44,513 nt of DNA from Streptomyces sp. 8K308. GTDB taxonomy: Bacteria; Actinomycetota; Actinomycetes; Streptomycetales; Streptomycetaceae. Location of the stretch: the NCBI RefSeq assembly GCF_004348315.1, contig NZ_SMKC01000017.1, positions 1 to 44,513 on the forward strand. Reading direction: 5' to 3'. Below are positions 8,500 through 17,893 of this stretch, one piece after another (positions within the stretch are counted from its first letter, which is position 1; the number at the start of each line of letters is the position of its first letter). The notes under the pieces are model-generated. The model did not search any database and was not told where the DNA came from. It worked only from the letters and a program-made list of their open reading frames with translations. Both the position numbers and the translations under genes were made by a program.

Positions 8500-9818
8500 G
8501 CACCACAGAACCCCCTTCGTACCGCGTGTGGGCGCTGCCCGGCATCCCCGAGGTGGCCGAGGGCGACGACCTGGTCAAGCTGATCGCCACGGCCGCGTCG
8601 ACGGCCGGCGCCTCCGGGCTGCTCGACGGCGACGTGGTCGTCGTCACCTCCAAGATCGTCAGCAAGGCCGAGGGCCGGGTCCGCCTCGCGGACGACCGGG
8701 AGGCGGCCGTCGACGAGGAGGCCGTGCGGATAGTGGCCAGGCGCGGGCGCACCAGGATCGTCGAGTCGCGGCACGGCTTCGTGATGGCGGCGGCCGGCGT
8801 GGACGCGTCCAACACCCCGGCCGGCACGGTGCTGTTGCTGCCGGAGGACCCGGACGCCTCGGCGGCCGGGATCAGGCGCGGGCTGCGGGAACTGCTCGGC
8901 GTCGACGTCGGCGTGCTGATCACCGACACCTTCGGGCGGCCGTGGCGCGAGGGGCAGACGGACGTGGCGATCGGCGCCGCCGGGATCGCCGTCCTCGACG
9001 ACCTGCGCGGCACGGTCGACCCGTACGGCAACGCGCTGGGCGTCACGATCACCGCGGTCGGGGACGAACTGGCCGCCGCGGCCGAGCTGGTGAAGGGCAA
9101 GACGGCCGGCCTGCCGGTGGCCGTGGTCCGCGGCCTCGGCCGCCTCGTCGCCGAGGGGCCGGCGACGGCGCGGGACCTGGTGCGGGACGCCGCGTCCGAC
9201 ATGTTCCGCCTCGGCACGTCGGAGGCGGTGCGGGAGGCGGTGGCGCTGCGGCGCACGGTGCGGGAGTTCACGGCCGAGCCGGTGGACCCGGCCGCGGTGC
9301 GGCGCGCCGTGGCGGCCGCGGTGACGGCGCCGGCCCCGCACCACACCACCCCGTGGCGGTTCGTGCTGCTCGAGTCCGCCGAGAGCCGGACCCGGCTGCT
9401 CGACGCGATGCGCGCGGCGTGGATCGCGGACCTGCGGCGGGACGGCAGGTCGGAGGAGTCGATCGCGCGCCGGGTGCGGCGGGGCGAGGTGCTGCGGGCC
9501 GCGCCCTACCTGGTGGTGCCGTGCCTGGTGATGGACGGCTCCCACGACTACCCGGACGAGCGGCGCGCGGCGGCCGAGCGCGAGATGTTCGTGGTGGCGG
9601 CGGGCGCCGGCGTCCAGAACCTGCTGGTCGCGCTGGCCGGCGAGGGCCTGGGCTCGGCGTGGGTCTCGTCCACGATGTTCTGTCGCGACGTGGTCCGCGC
9701 CGAGCTGTCCCTGCCGGACGACTGGGACCCGATGGGCGCCGTCGCCGTCGGCCACGCGGCTGCTCGGCCGCGCAGTCGCGCGCCGCGCGACGCCGACGCG
9801 TTCATCGAGGTGCGGTAG
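8496..9818 (+). CDS. fbiB: FbiB, coenzyme F420:L-glutamate ligase with C-terminal nitroreductase-like domain
   Basis: 440 residues from a GTG overlapping the fbiA stop. Residues 1-240 are the CofE-like ligase: [17 protein letters not shown], then [20 protein letters not shown] around 140 (GTP and metal binding), and the GxG region after it. Residues about 250-440 are an FMN-binding nitroreductase fold beginning [15 protein letters not shown]. The two-domain form is the actinobacterial one: the N-terminal domain adds glutamates to F420-0 and the C-terminal domain reduces dehydro-F420 (established in mycobacteria). A hairpin terminator candidate follows at 9846-9862, ending the fbiAB transcription unit before the convergent LCP gene. 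Confidence 0.96.
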   Translation: MSTTEPPSYRVWALPGIPEVAEGDDLVKLIATAASTAGASGLLDGDVVVVTSKIVSKAEGRVRLADDREAAVDEEAVRIVARRGRTRIVESRHGFVMAAAGVDASNTPAGTVLLLPEDPDASAAGIRRGLRELLGVDVGVLITDTFGRPWREGQTDVAIGAAGIAVLDDLRGTVDPYGNALGVTITAVGDELAAAAELVKGKTAGLPVAVVRGLGRLVAEGPATARDLVRDAASDMFRLGTSEAVREAVALRRTVREFTAEPVDPAAVRRAVAAAVTAPAPHHTTPWRFVLLESAESRTRLLDAMRAAWIADLRRDGRSEESIARRVRRGEVLRAAPYLVVPCLVMDGSHDYPDERRAAAEREMFVVAAGAGVQNLLVALAGEGLGSAWVSSTMFCRDVVRAELSLPDDWDPMGAVAVGHAAARPRSRAPRDADAFIEVR

Positions 9819-9845
9819 GCCGGCCACGCCGACCGGATGGCCACG

Positions 9846-9862
9846 CCGGGCCCAAGGCCCGG
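9846..9862 (+). terminator. Candidate hairpin terminator after fbiB
   Basis: Perfect 7-bp stem CCGGGCC / GGCCCGG with a CAA loop, 27 bp past the fbiB stop, between convergent transcription units. No U-tract follows, which is common in GC-rich actinobacteria. Confidence 0.5.
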
Positions 9863-10004
9863 GCCGGCACCGCGCGCGGCCGTAGGCCCGCGCCTGGTCG
9901 GGCGCCACCGGCCTCCGGCCGGAGCCGGCGACGAGCGGCCGGGGCGGTTGCCAACCTACGGCCGGCCGCGCCGAACGGTGTCCCTGGCCGGAGGCCGGGG
10001 CGGG

Positions 10005-11093
10005 TCAGCAGTAGGCCTCGTCCCGTTCCTGGGGTGGGGCCGCCGCGGGGCCGGCGTCGGTGGGGGCCGGCGGCGGCTCGTCGGAGCGCAGGGCGTCGAA
10101 GAGGCGGTCGGATTCGGGGCGGTCCCAGATGATCGTGGAGCCGAGCCCCTCGACCTCGCGGGCGTCGTCGGCCACGGGCACGGCCGCGAACTCGGTGTTG
10201 GCCGGGTCGAAGTCCCGCATCAGGCTGGCCAGTTCGAGCATCTCCTCGGCCCCGAAGTCCGGGTCGGCCGCGACGGAGTCCACGAGCGCGTCGACCGTGC
10301 CGCCGAGCCGGGCCGGGTTGAGCAGCACGCGGTCGTTGATGGCCCGGTCGAGGAAGGCGGCGAGGAACTCCTGCTGCCGCTCCAACCGGTGGACGTCGGA
10401 GCCGCCGTCGAGGTGGCGGGCGCGGACGTAGGAGAGCGCGCCGACGCCGTCGAGCATGGTGCGTCCGGCGGGGATGTCGAGGCCGGCGCGCTCGTCCTTC
10501 AGCGGCTCGGCGGTGCACACCTCGACGCCGCCGACCTCGTCCACCGCCCGCACGAAGCTGGCGAAGTCGACCTCCAGGTAGTGGTCGACGCGCAGCCCGG
10601 TCAGCGACTCCACGGTGCGCACCATCAGCGGCGGGCCGCCGTGCGAGAGGGCGGCGTTGAGCTTGTCGGCGTGCCCCTCGTGGTGGCCCTTCGAGAGGAC
10701 GAGGTCGTGGGCGGGCAGCTGGGCGTAGGTGTCGCGCGGCAGGCTGACCACCGTCATCCGGTCGCGGGACTCGGAGAGGTGGAGCAGCATGACGGCGTCG
10801 GCGCAGTGACAGCCGACGTCGCCGACGTGGTAGCCGCGGCGCTGCTCCTCAGTCAGACCCTCCCTGGAGTCGGTGCCGATGAGCAGGATGTTGAGGCCGC
10901 GCCCGGCGTCCGGGCGTTCCCGCAGTCCCTGGAACGGGTCGACCCGCCGCACGGCACCGGCCACGGAGTCGACCATCGCGTGGCCGACGCCGCTGGTCAG
11001 CAGCACCATGGCGGCGAGCGCGGCCGCGAGCCGCAGGGACCAGCGGCTGAGGAATCCTCGGTGGCGTTCGGGTCGTGACGTGGTCGCGGGCAT
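10005..11093 (-). CDS. LCP (LytR-CpsA-Psr) family glycopolymer transferase 1
   Basis: 362 residues from the ATG at 11093, preceded by GGGAGG at good spacing. A GTG three codons upstream is less likely because it overlaps the ribosome-binding site. One membrane helix (about 20-42) anchors an extracytoplasmic LCP domain containing NILLIGTDSREG (pyrophosphate-binding Asp and Arg), VVSLPRDTYAQLP, KLNAALSHGGP, the VGGVEVC strand, LSYVRARHLDGGSDVHRLERQQEFL (catalytic arginines) and VLLNPARL. LCP enzymes move lipid-linked glycopolymers such as teichoic acids or arabinogalactan-like chains onto peptidoglycan. All expected core motifs are present, so it should be active. It diverges from the GT2 gene at 11187 across 93 bp. 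Confidence 0.92.
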   Translation of the reverse strand: MPATTSRPERHRGFLSRWSLRLAAALAAMVLLTSGVGHAMVDSVAGAVRRVDPFQGLRERPDAGRGLNILLIGTDSREGLTEEQRRGYHVGDVGCHCADAVMLLHLSESRDRMTVVSLPRDTYAQLPAHDLVLSKGHHEGHADKLNAALSHGGPPLMVRTVESLTGLRVDHYLEVDFASFVRAVDEVGGVEVCTAEPLKDERAGLDIPAGRTMLDGVGALSYVRARHLDGGSDVHRLERQQEFLAAFLDRAINDRVLLNPARLGGTVDALVDSVAADPDFGAEEMLELASLMRDFDPANTEFAAVPVADDAREVEGLGSTIIWDRPESDRLFDALRSDEPPPAPTDAGPAAAPPQERDEAYC

Positions 11094-11186
11094 CCTGGGC
11101 ACCTCCCGCGGTCACCGTATGTCCATACGATCTTCGACTCGGGGCCGGCGCGCTCCGGGGTCCCCCGTTCGCGGTAACGTGAGCCG

Positions 11187-12209
11187 GTGACCAGCATTCC
11201 GACCCCCGCCGTGTCCGTGATCATGCCGGTGCTCAACGAGGAACGGCATCTGCGCAGTTCGGTCCGGCACATTCTTGATCAGGAGTACCCGGGCGAGATC
11301 GAGGTCGTGATCGCGCTCGGCCCGTCGACCGACAGGACGGACGAGATCGCCGCCGAGCTGGCCGCAGGGGACGACCGGGTGCGCACCGTCCCCAACCCGA
11401 CGGGACGGACGCCGGCCGGCCTCAACGCGGCGATCCGGGCGTCCTCGCACCCAGTGGTGGTCAGGGTGGACGGGCACGGCATGCTCTCGCCCGGCTACAT
11501 CGCCACCGCCGTGCGGCTGCTGCACGAGACGGGCGCGGCCAACGTCGGCGGCATCATGCACGCCGAGGGCGAGAACGACTGGGAGCGCGCGGTGGCCGCC
11601 GCGATGACTTCGAAGATCGGCGTCGGCAACGCGGCGTTCCACACCGGCGGCGTGGCTGGCGAGGCGGAGACCGTGTACCTGGGCGTGTTCCGGCGCGAGG
11701 TGCTGGAGCGGCAGGGCGGCTACAACGAGGAGTTCATCAGGGCCCAGGACTGGGAGCTCAACTACCGCATCCGGCAGGCCGGCGGCCTCATCTGGTTCTC
11801 GCCCGAGCTGCTGGTCTCCTACCGGCCCCGACCCTCGGTCGCGGCGCTGGCCAAGCAGTACCGCAACTACGGCCGCTGGCGGCACGTGGTGGCCCGCTAC
11901 CACGCCGGGTCCATCAACCCGCGCTACCTGGCGCCGCCGGTGGCGCTGGTGGCGATCGCGGCCGGCATGGTGGTGGGCGCGGTGCTGACGCCGTGGGGGC
12001 TCCTGGTGCCCGGCGGCTACCTGGCGGCGATCGCGCTGGGCTCGGTGCCGGCGGGCAGGGGGCTCGGCCTCGGCGCACGGATCAGGATCCCGCTGGCACT
12101 CGCCACCATGCACCTCTCCTGGGGCTGGGGCTTCCTCACCAGCCCCAGGAAGCTGGCCCGGCAGGTCATCGCCTCCCGGCGCGAGCCGGTCGTCGCGGAG
12201 CAGCCCTGA
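11187..12209 (+). CDS. Glycosyltransferase family 2, ExoA-like
   Basis: 340 residues from a GTG. The GT-A domain starts AVSVIMPVLNEERHLRSSV, with VRVDGHGMLSPGYI at the DxD-type position and FIRAQDWELNYRIRQAGG as the catalytic (Q/R)xDWE-type motif. Two or three C-terminal hydrophobic segments (about 250-310) suggest membrane association. It resembles the succinoglycan-type ExoA group of glycosyltransferases. Set among LCP genes, it may build the sugar chain or linkage unit that LCP proteins attach to the wall; that link is inference. It is divergent from LCP1 and convergent with LCP2, whose stop is 49 bp away. Confidence 0.88.
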   Translation: MTSIPTPAVSVIMPVLNEERHLRSSVRHILDQEYPGEIEVVIALGPSTDRTDEIAAELAAGDDRVRTVPNPTGRTPAGLNAAIRASSHPVVVRVDGHGMLSPGYIATAVRLLHETGAANVGGIMHAEGENDWERAVAAAMTSKIGVGNAAFHTGGVAGEAETVYLGVFRREVLERQGGYNEEFIRAQDWELNYRIRQAGGLIWFSPELLVSYRPRPSVAALAKQYRNYGRWRHVVARYHAGSINPRYLAPPVALVAIAAGMVVGAVLTPWGLLVPGGYLAAIALGSVPAGRGLGLGARIRIPLALATMHLSWGWGFLTSPRKLARQVIASRREPVVAEQP

Positions 12210-12258
12210 CCACGGTCCGCCAGGACCGGTCCCTCGCCCTCCCGGCTCGCCCGCGCTC

Positions 12259-14043
12259 CTACCAGGTGTACTGCGGGAGCGGGTTGACGGCCATGCAGTC
12301 CTCCTGGTCACCGAAGAGGATGGCGTCGTCGTCGACGGCCTGCTCCTCGTCGCCTGAACCCGAGTCCGAACCCGAGCCGGAGCCCGAATCCGCGCCCGAG
12401 CCCGAGTCCGGGTCGGCGCTCTCGTCGGGGGTCGGCTCCGGGTAGGCCGTGCCCTCCCGCCAGTCGTTGCCGACGATCAGCGTCACCCCCTCGGCGCTCG
12501 GGGATATCCGGACCGCCGAGTGGGGCAGACCCACCGCCTCGGCGACCGCCTCCGCGTTGGCCCTGTCCCCCGCGTCCGGGTAGAGCACCTGTGAGTTCGC
12601 CTGGGGCTCCGAGGCGAGGTCGGTGGCGGCGCCTGTGTACCCCTGGGCGACCAGTTCCTCCGTGATGTCGCTGGCCCTGCCGTCCACCGGGGCCTCGCCG
12701 GTGGCGACGTCGCCGGTGCCGTTGCGCACCAGCACCTCGACCTCCGCGGGTGGGTCGGCGGTGGCCTCGGGGGAGGCCGACCCGCCCTCGCCCTGGTCCC
12801 CGGCGGGCGCGGCGTCCTGGTCATCCAGCGCTATGTCGTCCCTGACCAGGGCGAACAGCGCCTCGGCCTCGGTCGGGTCGGGCACCACCGTGACCTCCGG
12901 GTCCGCGGGGTCGGGCAGCCACGGCATGGTGATGCTGTTGATCCGGTCGCCGGGCACCGAGCGCAGGTCCTCGCCCAGGCTGTAGAGGTCCTGGACGCTG
13001 GCGAGCCCGTTGTCGACGGTGAGCGCGTTGGTGGCGGCCTCGGCCAGGTTCATGAGCTCGGTCGGGTTGGTCAGCGAGGTGCTGTTCTGCAGCTCGTCGG
13101 CCATGTTGCTCAGATACATCTGCTGGGCCCTGGTGCGGCCGACGTCGCTGCCGTCCCCGAAGGCGTGCCGGGTGCGGAGCCACCGGAGGGCGTCCTCGCC
13201 CTCGACGACGTTGTCGCCGGCCGGCAGCCGCAGGTGCGACTCGGGGTCCTGGATGTTGTCCTCCACGCACACCGTCACGCCGCCCACCGCGTCGGCCATG
13301 CTGACCACGCCCTGGAAGTCCAGCATCATGAAGTGGTCGATCGGGATGCCGGTCAACTCCTCCCAGGTGGCGACCACGCACCCGGGCCCACCGTGGCCGA
13401 GCGAGGAGTTGATCCGGCCCCGGGTCTCCGGGTAGACCTCGCCGGTCTCCGGGTCGGTGCACTCGGGGATGGTGACGACCGTGTCGCGCGGCACGCTGAT
13501 CAGCGTGATGTTGCTGCGGTCGGCCGAGGCGTGCATCAGCAGCTGGACGTCGGCGCGCTCGCCGCCCTCGCTGCCGCCGCCGAGCTCCTGGTTGGCGCCC
13601 TCGCGGGTGTCCGAGCCGAGCAGCAGGATGTTGAGCGGGACCTGGCCGTCGGCGTTGGGCTGGGATCGCTCCAGCTGGTTGTTGCCGAGGTTCAGCTCGT
13701 CGGACTCGATGTTGCCGTTGAGGTGCTCGATGTAGAAGTAGACGGCCGCCGCCGCGGCCAGCACCAGGAAGGCGAGCGAGCCGGAGGTCCACAGCAGGAC
13801 CCGGCGCCAGCGCGGCTTGGTCTTCCTGCGGGCGCGGCGCGTCTCGGCGCGGCCGGCACCGGCGGCCGGCTCGGCCTTGGCCTCGGTGGTCGTCGCGGCC
13901 GGCGCCGCGGCGTCCGGCTCGGCGACGCGCGGCAGCGGGACCGTGCCCTCGTCACGGCCGCCCGGCCCGGCCGGGCCGCCTCCCCCTTCGCCCCCGTCGC
14001 GTATCCCGGTGTTCCGCACGGGTTCCCCCACCTCCGCTGTCAT
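12259..14043 (-). CDS. LCP family protein 2 with C-terminal LytR_C domain
   Basis: 594 residues from the ATG at 14043 (a GTG three codons upstream is the alternative). A cytoplasmic Pro/Ala/Glu-rich region of about 90 residues precedes a membrane helix (LLWTSGSLAFLVLAAAAAVYF). The LCP domain carries NILLLGSDTREG, LISVPRDTVVTIP, INSSLGHGGPGC, the VGGVTVC strand and LRWLRTRHAFGDGSDVGRTRAQQ, all expected catalytic elements. A LytR_C domain follows (VEVLVRNGTG ... VTLIVGNDW), then an acidic Asp/Ser/Gly tail and a conserved-looking end EDCMAVNPLPQYTW. Function is glycopolymer attachment to peptidoglycan by family inference. It lies 66 bp downstream of LCP3 on the same strand, so co-transcription is likely. 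Confidence 0.92.
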   Translation of the reverse strand: MTAEVGEPVRNTGIRDGGEGGGGPAGPGGRDEGTVPLPRVAEPDAAAPAATTTEAKAEPAAGAGRAETRRARRKTKPRWRRVLLWTSGSLAFLVLAAAAAVYFYIEHLNGNIESDELNLGNNQLERSQPNADGQVPLNILLLGSDTREGANQELGGGSEGGERADVQLLMHASADRSNITLISVPRDTVVTIPECTDPETGEVYPETRGRINSSLGHGGPGCVVATWEELTGIPIDHFMMLDFQGVVSMADAVGGVTVCVEDNIQDPESHLRLPAGDNVVEGEDALRWLRTRHAFGDGSDVGRTRAQQMYLSNMADELQNSTSLTNPTELMNLAEAATNALTVDNGLASVQDLYSLGEDLRSVPGDRINSITMPWLPDPADPEVTVVPDPTEAEALFALVRDDIALDDQDAAPAGDQGEGGSASPEATADPPAEVEVLVRNGTGDVATGEAPVDGRASDITEELVAQGYTGAATDLASEPQANSQVLYPDAGDRANAEAVAEAVGLPHSAVRISPSAEGVTLIVGNDWREGTAYPEPTPDESADPDSGSGADSGSGSGSDSGSGDEEQAVDDDAILFGDQEDCMAVNPLPQYTW

Positions 14044-14109
14044 CGGCTCCACCCGGCCGGGCGGAGGTCGGGCCGCCCAGGCCGGGTGGCCCGGTTCAAG
14101 TGGCCTGGT

Positions 14110-15849
14110 TCAACTGGCGCAGACGTTCTCGTCGTCCGCCGTGATGCTGTCGACGTCCTCCGGCAGCTCCGCCGGAACCTCGATGGGCTGGCCCGGGCCA
14201 CGGAAGTCGTTCCCCAGGATGAGCACCATGGGCGTCTCCCCGCGGTCCTCGTCGACCTGCTGGAGCGCCGAGTCAGGGAGGCCCATGACCTCGGCGAGCG
14301 TGGCGGCCTGGTCGGCCTGGTCGGCACCGTACTCCAGAGTCGTGGTCTCCTGCGACTCAGGGGCGTTGCTCTTGTTGGTGGTCAGCGGCATGCCCTGGAC
14401 GTTCTGCAGCCACTCCAGGGTCTGCTGGGCCGCGCCCATCACGTCGCCACCGTTGTAGACGTCGACCCGGACCTCGGCGGCCGGCGCCGGCTCGACGGCC
14501 TCGGCCTGCTCCTCCTCGGCCGCGGCCTCCTCCTCCGCGGCCTGGTTCGGATCGATGTCCTCCTGGATCATCCGGAAGATCGGCGCGGCGCGGGCCTCGT
14601 CGATGACCACGGTGGCGCGGGCGTCGGCCGGCTCGTCGGGGTTGTCGACGACGGGCAGGGTCACGAAGTTCATCTCGGACATCGAGACCCGGCCCAGGTC
14701 CTCGGCGAGCAGCCGCAGGTCGTTCACGTTCTCGATCTCGTCGTCGACGGTGAGCGCCCGGGTGGCGACGTCGGCGAGCTCGAGCAGCCTGGTGGGGCTG
14801 GAGAGGATCCCGCCGTCGGTGATCTGCCGGGCCATCGAGGCGACGAACTGCTGCTGGAGCTTGATCCGGTCCAGGTCGCCGCTGTTGCCGACGCCGTAGC
14901 GGGTGCGGACGAAGGCGAGCGCCTCCTCGCCCTCCACGACGTGGTCGCCGGCGGGGAGGTTGAGGCCCGACTTGGGGTCGTCGATGGGCTCCTCGAGGCA
15001 GATCGGCACCCCGCCCACCGCCGACGAGAGCTCCTTGACGGCGTTGAAGTCGGCCATGATCAGGTGGTTGATCGTGACGCCGGTCATCTCCTGGACGGTG
15101 TTCACCACGCAGCTCGGGTCGCGGCCCATGGCGCCCATGGCCTGGTTGAACCGCACGCCCTCGGAGGCGGGGATGGTCTCCGTCGTCCCGTCCTCGCCGG
15201 TGATCTCGCAGGCGGGGATGTCGGTGATCATGTCGCGGGGGATGCTCAGCCCGGTCGCGTGCTCGCGACCTGCGGAGAAGTGCATCAGGATCGTGGTGTC
15301 GTTGCCCTCGCTGGCCTCGCCGCCGTAGGAGTCGTTGCCCTCGCCGGTGCGGCTGTCGGTGCCGATGAAGAGGATGTTGACCGGGTCGTCGTCGTCGTAG
15401 TCGGCGCTGGTGCCGGCGTCGACGCGGGTCAGGTTGCCGTTGAGGCGCTCCCACAGGTACCAGGCGCCGAGCGCCGCGACCAGCACGATCATGGCGAGCG
15501 TGCCGCCCGCCCAGGTCAGGATTCGCCGGCCGCGGCTGCGCTTCTTCTTGGCGCCCCTGCCCTTCCTGCGGTTGACGGGGGCACGCCGGTCGCGCTGCCC
15601 GGGTACCGGCTTGTCGCCGGTGCCCGGCGTCTCGCGATCGCCCGGAGCGGACGGGGCGCGACGCTGTCGTGGCGGAGCGTTACGCGGTGTGCGCGCGCCG
15701 CTGCCGGACGCCGACCCGGTTCTCCCCTCGGTCGCCCCCGGCTGTCGGGCACCCGGGAGCCGCAGCTCGTAGTTGCCGGTCTCCGGGTTCAATACCCACT
15801 GATCCGCGGGGTCGATATCGCCCGCTCCCCCACGTCCCTGCGCGTCCAC
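14110..15849 (-). CDS. LCP family protein 3 with LytR_C domain
   Basis: 579 residues from a GTG at 15849. A roughly 110-residue basic cytoplasmic region (many Arg, Lys, Pro) precedes one membrane helix (ILTWAGGTLAMIVLVAALGAW). LCP motifs: NILFIGTDSRTGEG, GLSIPRDMITDIP, FNQAMGAMGRDPSC, the VGGVPIC strand, LAFVRTRYGVGNSGDLDRIKLQQQF. An Ala/Glu-rich linker leads to a LytR_C domain (VRVDVYNGGDVMG ... MVLILGNDFRGPGQP). Architecture matches LCP2, so the pair probably arose by duplication. The N terminus carries NPETGNYELRLPG-type sequence seen in other streptomycete LCPs. Catalytic residues are intact. It is probably the first gene of the LCP3-LCP2 unit; the 156 bp upstream is non-coding. Confidence 0.92.
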   Translation of the reverse strand: MDAQGRGGAGDIDPADQWVLNPETGNYELRLPGARQPGATEGRTGSASGSGARTPRNAPPRQRRAPSAPGDRETPGTGDKPVPGQRDRRAPVNRRKGRGAKKKRSRGRRILTWAGGTLAMIVLVAALGAWYLWERLNGNLTRVDAGTSADYDDDDPVNILFIGTDSRTGEGNDSYGGEASEGNDTTILMHFSAGREHATGLSIPRDMITDIPACEITGEDGTTETIPASEGVRFNQAMGAMGRDPSCVVNTVQEMTGVTINHLIMADFNAVKELSSAVGGVPICLEEPIDDPKSGLNLPAGDHVVEGEEALAFVRTRYGVGNSGDLDRIKLQQQFVASMARQITDGGILSSPTRLLELADVATRALTVDDEIENVNDLRLLAEDLGRVSMSEMNFVTLPVVDNPDEPADARATVVIDEARAAPIFRMIQEDIDPNQAAEEEAAAEEEQAEAVEPAPAAEVRVDVYNGGDVMGAAQQTLEWLQNVQGMPLTTNKSNAPESQETTTLEYGADQADQAATLAEVMGLPDSALQQVDEDRGETPMVLILGNDFRGPGQPIEVPAELPEDVDSITADDENVCAS

Positions 15850-16005
15850 GTTTCCGTGCGCCCTCCGTGTGCCTGCTCAAGGATCAGACGGCACACACTA
15901 GCCCCCAGGTTCCGCGCGCAGCGATGACGGTGACGCATTCCACCCCCGCCAGCGACGCCAAACCTCCCGCTACTCCCCCTTTTCACTGTTTTATCGCCTT
16001 GCTCT

Positions 16006-16962
16006 TTACTCGCACATGGTGTTCGCCGCGGCGCCGCCCGAGGTCACAAGTGGCGGTCCGCCGTCCTCCTTCGACACCGGCCGGTCCTCGCGCAGCAGCG
16101 TGAACAGGGCGTCGGCGTCGGCCTCGGCGAGGTCCTTCTGGTCGCCCCTTTCCGTGGGAACGGTGAGGAAACGGAGCTCGTCGCGGGGCACGGCGCGGAT
16201 CTCGCGCATCAGGTCGTAGAGCTCGCGGAGCGAGTTGAGCTCCGTGTCGGATGTGATGGATGAGGTGAGAGCGTCAAGCAGTGGCAAAAGTTTGGCGGGA
16301 TTGAGCAGCACCCCGCTGCTGGCGACTTTTCTGGCCAGCGCGTCCAGGGTGCAGGGCTCGACGCCGCCGACGGCGTCGGCGATCTGGCCGAGCACCCCGT
16401 AGTCGACGATCAGGTGGTGGTCGACCCGGATGCCGGTGAGCCCCTCCAGGGCGCGGATCAGGCAGGCCGCGCCGCCAGAGGCGTGGGCGGCGTCGAGCGT
16501 GGCGCGGCGGGCGGCGAGGCGGGCGCCGTCGGCTCCCGTGCAGCGCGGCACGTCGACGGCGAGCGCGCGTGGCAGGGCGAGCGCGGTGGCGCTGCGCCGG
16601 TCGCCGGCCAGGTGGAAGAGGAGCACGGTGTCGGGGCTGCGTTCGCCGGCGCCGATCACCAGGATGTTCTTCGCCTCGCCCGGGGTGCGGGCCGGGCGCT
16701 CGGCGCGGTGCCGCTCCAGCTCGTCGGCCGTGGTGACGTCGGTGACGATGTTGCCGTCCAGGCCGCGCAGATAGCACCAACCGGCGGTGGCCGAGCCGAG
16801 CACCACCAACGCCAGCGCGGCGGCGAACCAGCGCATCCTGACGCGGCGCCAGGACCGGCGCCACCACCTGCGGCGCCGGCCGGCGCGCGGCGCCTGAGGC
16901 GTGGACTCGGGCTCCGCGGCGCGGTCCGGCGCGTGGTAGGCGGGCTGTCTCGGCACCCTCAT
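16006..16962 (-). CDS. Degenerate LCP-like protein, probable pseudoenzyme
   Basis: 318 residues in one uninterrupted frame. It has a basic N-terminal region, one membrane helix (about 45-65) and a recognisable LCP scaffold: ILVIGAGERSPDTVLLFHLAGDRRS, TALALPRALAVDVP, LIRALEGLTGIRVDHHLIVDYG, ADAVGGVEPC and VLLNPAKLLPLLDAL. Three key places differ from LCP1-3: GTDSR is GAGER, SxPRD is ALPRA, and the stretch between GGVEPC and GVLLNP is 13 residues rather than about 62. That gap removes the RxR motif and the DxxRxxRQQ helix. Catalysis is therefore unlikely. It may be a structural or regulatory partner of the neighbouring LCP enzymes. Stop codon is TAA, uncommon here. Confidence 0.85.
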   Translation of the reverse strand: MRVPRQPAYHAPDRAAEPESTPQAPRAGRRRRWWRRSWRRVRMRWFAAALALVVLGSATAGWCYLRGLDGNIVTDVTTADELERHRAERPARTPGEAKNILVIGAGERSPDTVLLFHLAGDRRSATALALPRALAVDVPRCTGADGARLAARRATLDAAHASGGAACLIRALEGLTGIRVDHHLIVDYGVLGQIADAVGGVEPCTLDALARKVASSGVLLNPAKLLPLLDALTSSITSDTELNSLRELYDLMREIRAVPRDELRFLTVPTERGDQKDLAEADADALFTLLREDRPVSKEDGGPPLVTSGGAAANTMCE

Positions 16963-17001
16963 GGTGTCGATCCTGGGGGCGCCTTGGTGCCCCGGCCACC
17001 G

Positions 17002-17754
17002 TCAGTCGGCGAAGTGGGTGACGCGCTCACTCTCCCGGCGCGCGGCGAGCGCCTCGGCGTCGAGTCGGTCGGCGTTCCGGCACAGCACCACCGAGCCGCC
17101 GACGGCGAGCGGCGCGTAGAGGCCGGCCGAGAGCCCGGCCCACGTGTCGTATCCGGCCAGCGACATCACCCGGTCGCCGGACCCGAGGCCGCGCTCGGCC
17201 GCGTCGGCGCGGGCCGTGGCGAGCAGCTCGCCGCCGGTGAACGCGCGGCCGGCCACCACCAGCGCGGGGTCGTGCGACCCCGGCGGGTCGTAGACGGCGA
17301 AGGTGTCGGGGTGGCCCGGGACCTCGACGGCGTAGTCGGCGAAGCCGTCCGGGGGCTGCGGGAAGCGGCCGCCGAGCGGGCGCAGCGCGAGCGCGACCCG
17401 CTCGCCCTTGCAGGCGCGGGCCTCCTCGAGCCGGTCGGGGCCCGCGACCACCAGGTCGGCGTCGGCCGGGTCGCCGTTCATCTCGACGACGACGCCGGTG
17501 GCGGCGGCGGCCAGCAGCCAGACGGCGGTCTGCCAGTGGGCGGGCAGCAGCAGGGCGAGCCGCTCGCCGCGCGCCACGCCCAGCTGGTCCTGGAGCAGGC
17601 CGCCGGTCTTGGCCACCCAGTTGGCGAGGGTGGCGGCCGACAACTCGACGCGCTCCCCCGTGGCGTCGTCGTAGTAGGTGAGCAGCGGCCGGCCCGGGTC
17701 GGCGGCGAGGGCGGAACGCAGCAGGTCGGCGGGGGTGTGGTCGGCGGTGTTCAC
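17002..17754 (-). CDS. TIGR03089 family protein (truncated AMP-binding-like fold)
   Basis: 250 residues from a GTG. It resembles only the N-terminal part of acyl-CoA synthetases and other adenylate-forming enzymes: RPLLTYYDDATGERVELSAATLANWVAKTGGLL and ALLLPAHWQTAVWLLAAAATGVVVE. The ATP-binding loop (TSGTTGxPK) and the C-terminal catalytic domain are absent, so it is not expected to be a ligase. TIGR03089 proteins of this length sit beside LCP genes in many actinobacteria, including mycobacteria (recalled). The function is unknown. It lies 39 bp upstream of the degenerate LCP gene on the same strand and may be co-transcribed with it. Confidence 0.9.
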   Translation of the reverse strand: MNTADHTPADLLRSALAADPGRPLLTYYDDATGERVELSAATLANWVAKTGGLLQDQLGVARGERLALLLPAHWQTAVWLLAAAATGVVVEMNGDPADADLVVAGPDRLEEARACKGERVALALRPLGGRFPQPPDGFADYAVEVPGHPDTFAVYDPPGSHDPALVVAGRAFTGGELLATARADAAERGLGSGDRVMSLAGYDTWAGLSAGLYAPLAVGGSVVLCRNADRLDAEALAARRESERVTHFAD

Positions 17755-17893
17755 GCCGCCAGGGTAGCCCCGGGGCGGTCCGCGGCGGCGGTCGGCGGCG
17801 GGCGTCGGGGCGCGCCGCCGCGGGCACGCTCCGCGCTCATCCGATTACTCCCCGAATGGACAGATCTCTCCAGGTATGCCCAGGATCATTGCC

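Noticed and set aside
16006..16962. The degenerate LCP gene as a frameshift pseudogene.
   Set aside because: Both sides of the missing block are in the same frame and there is no internal stop, so an in-frame deletion fits better.
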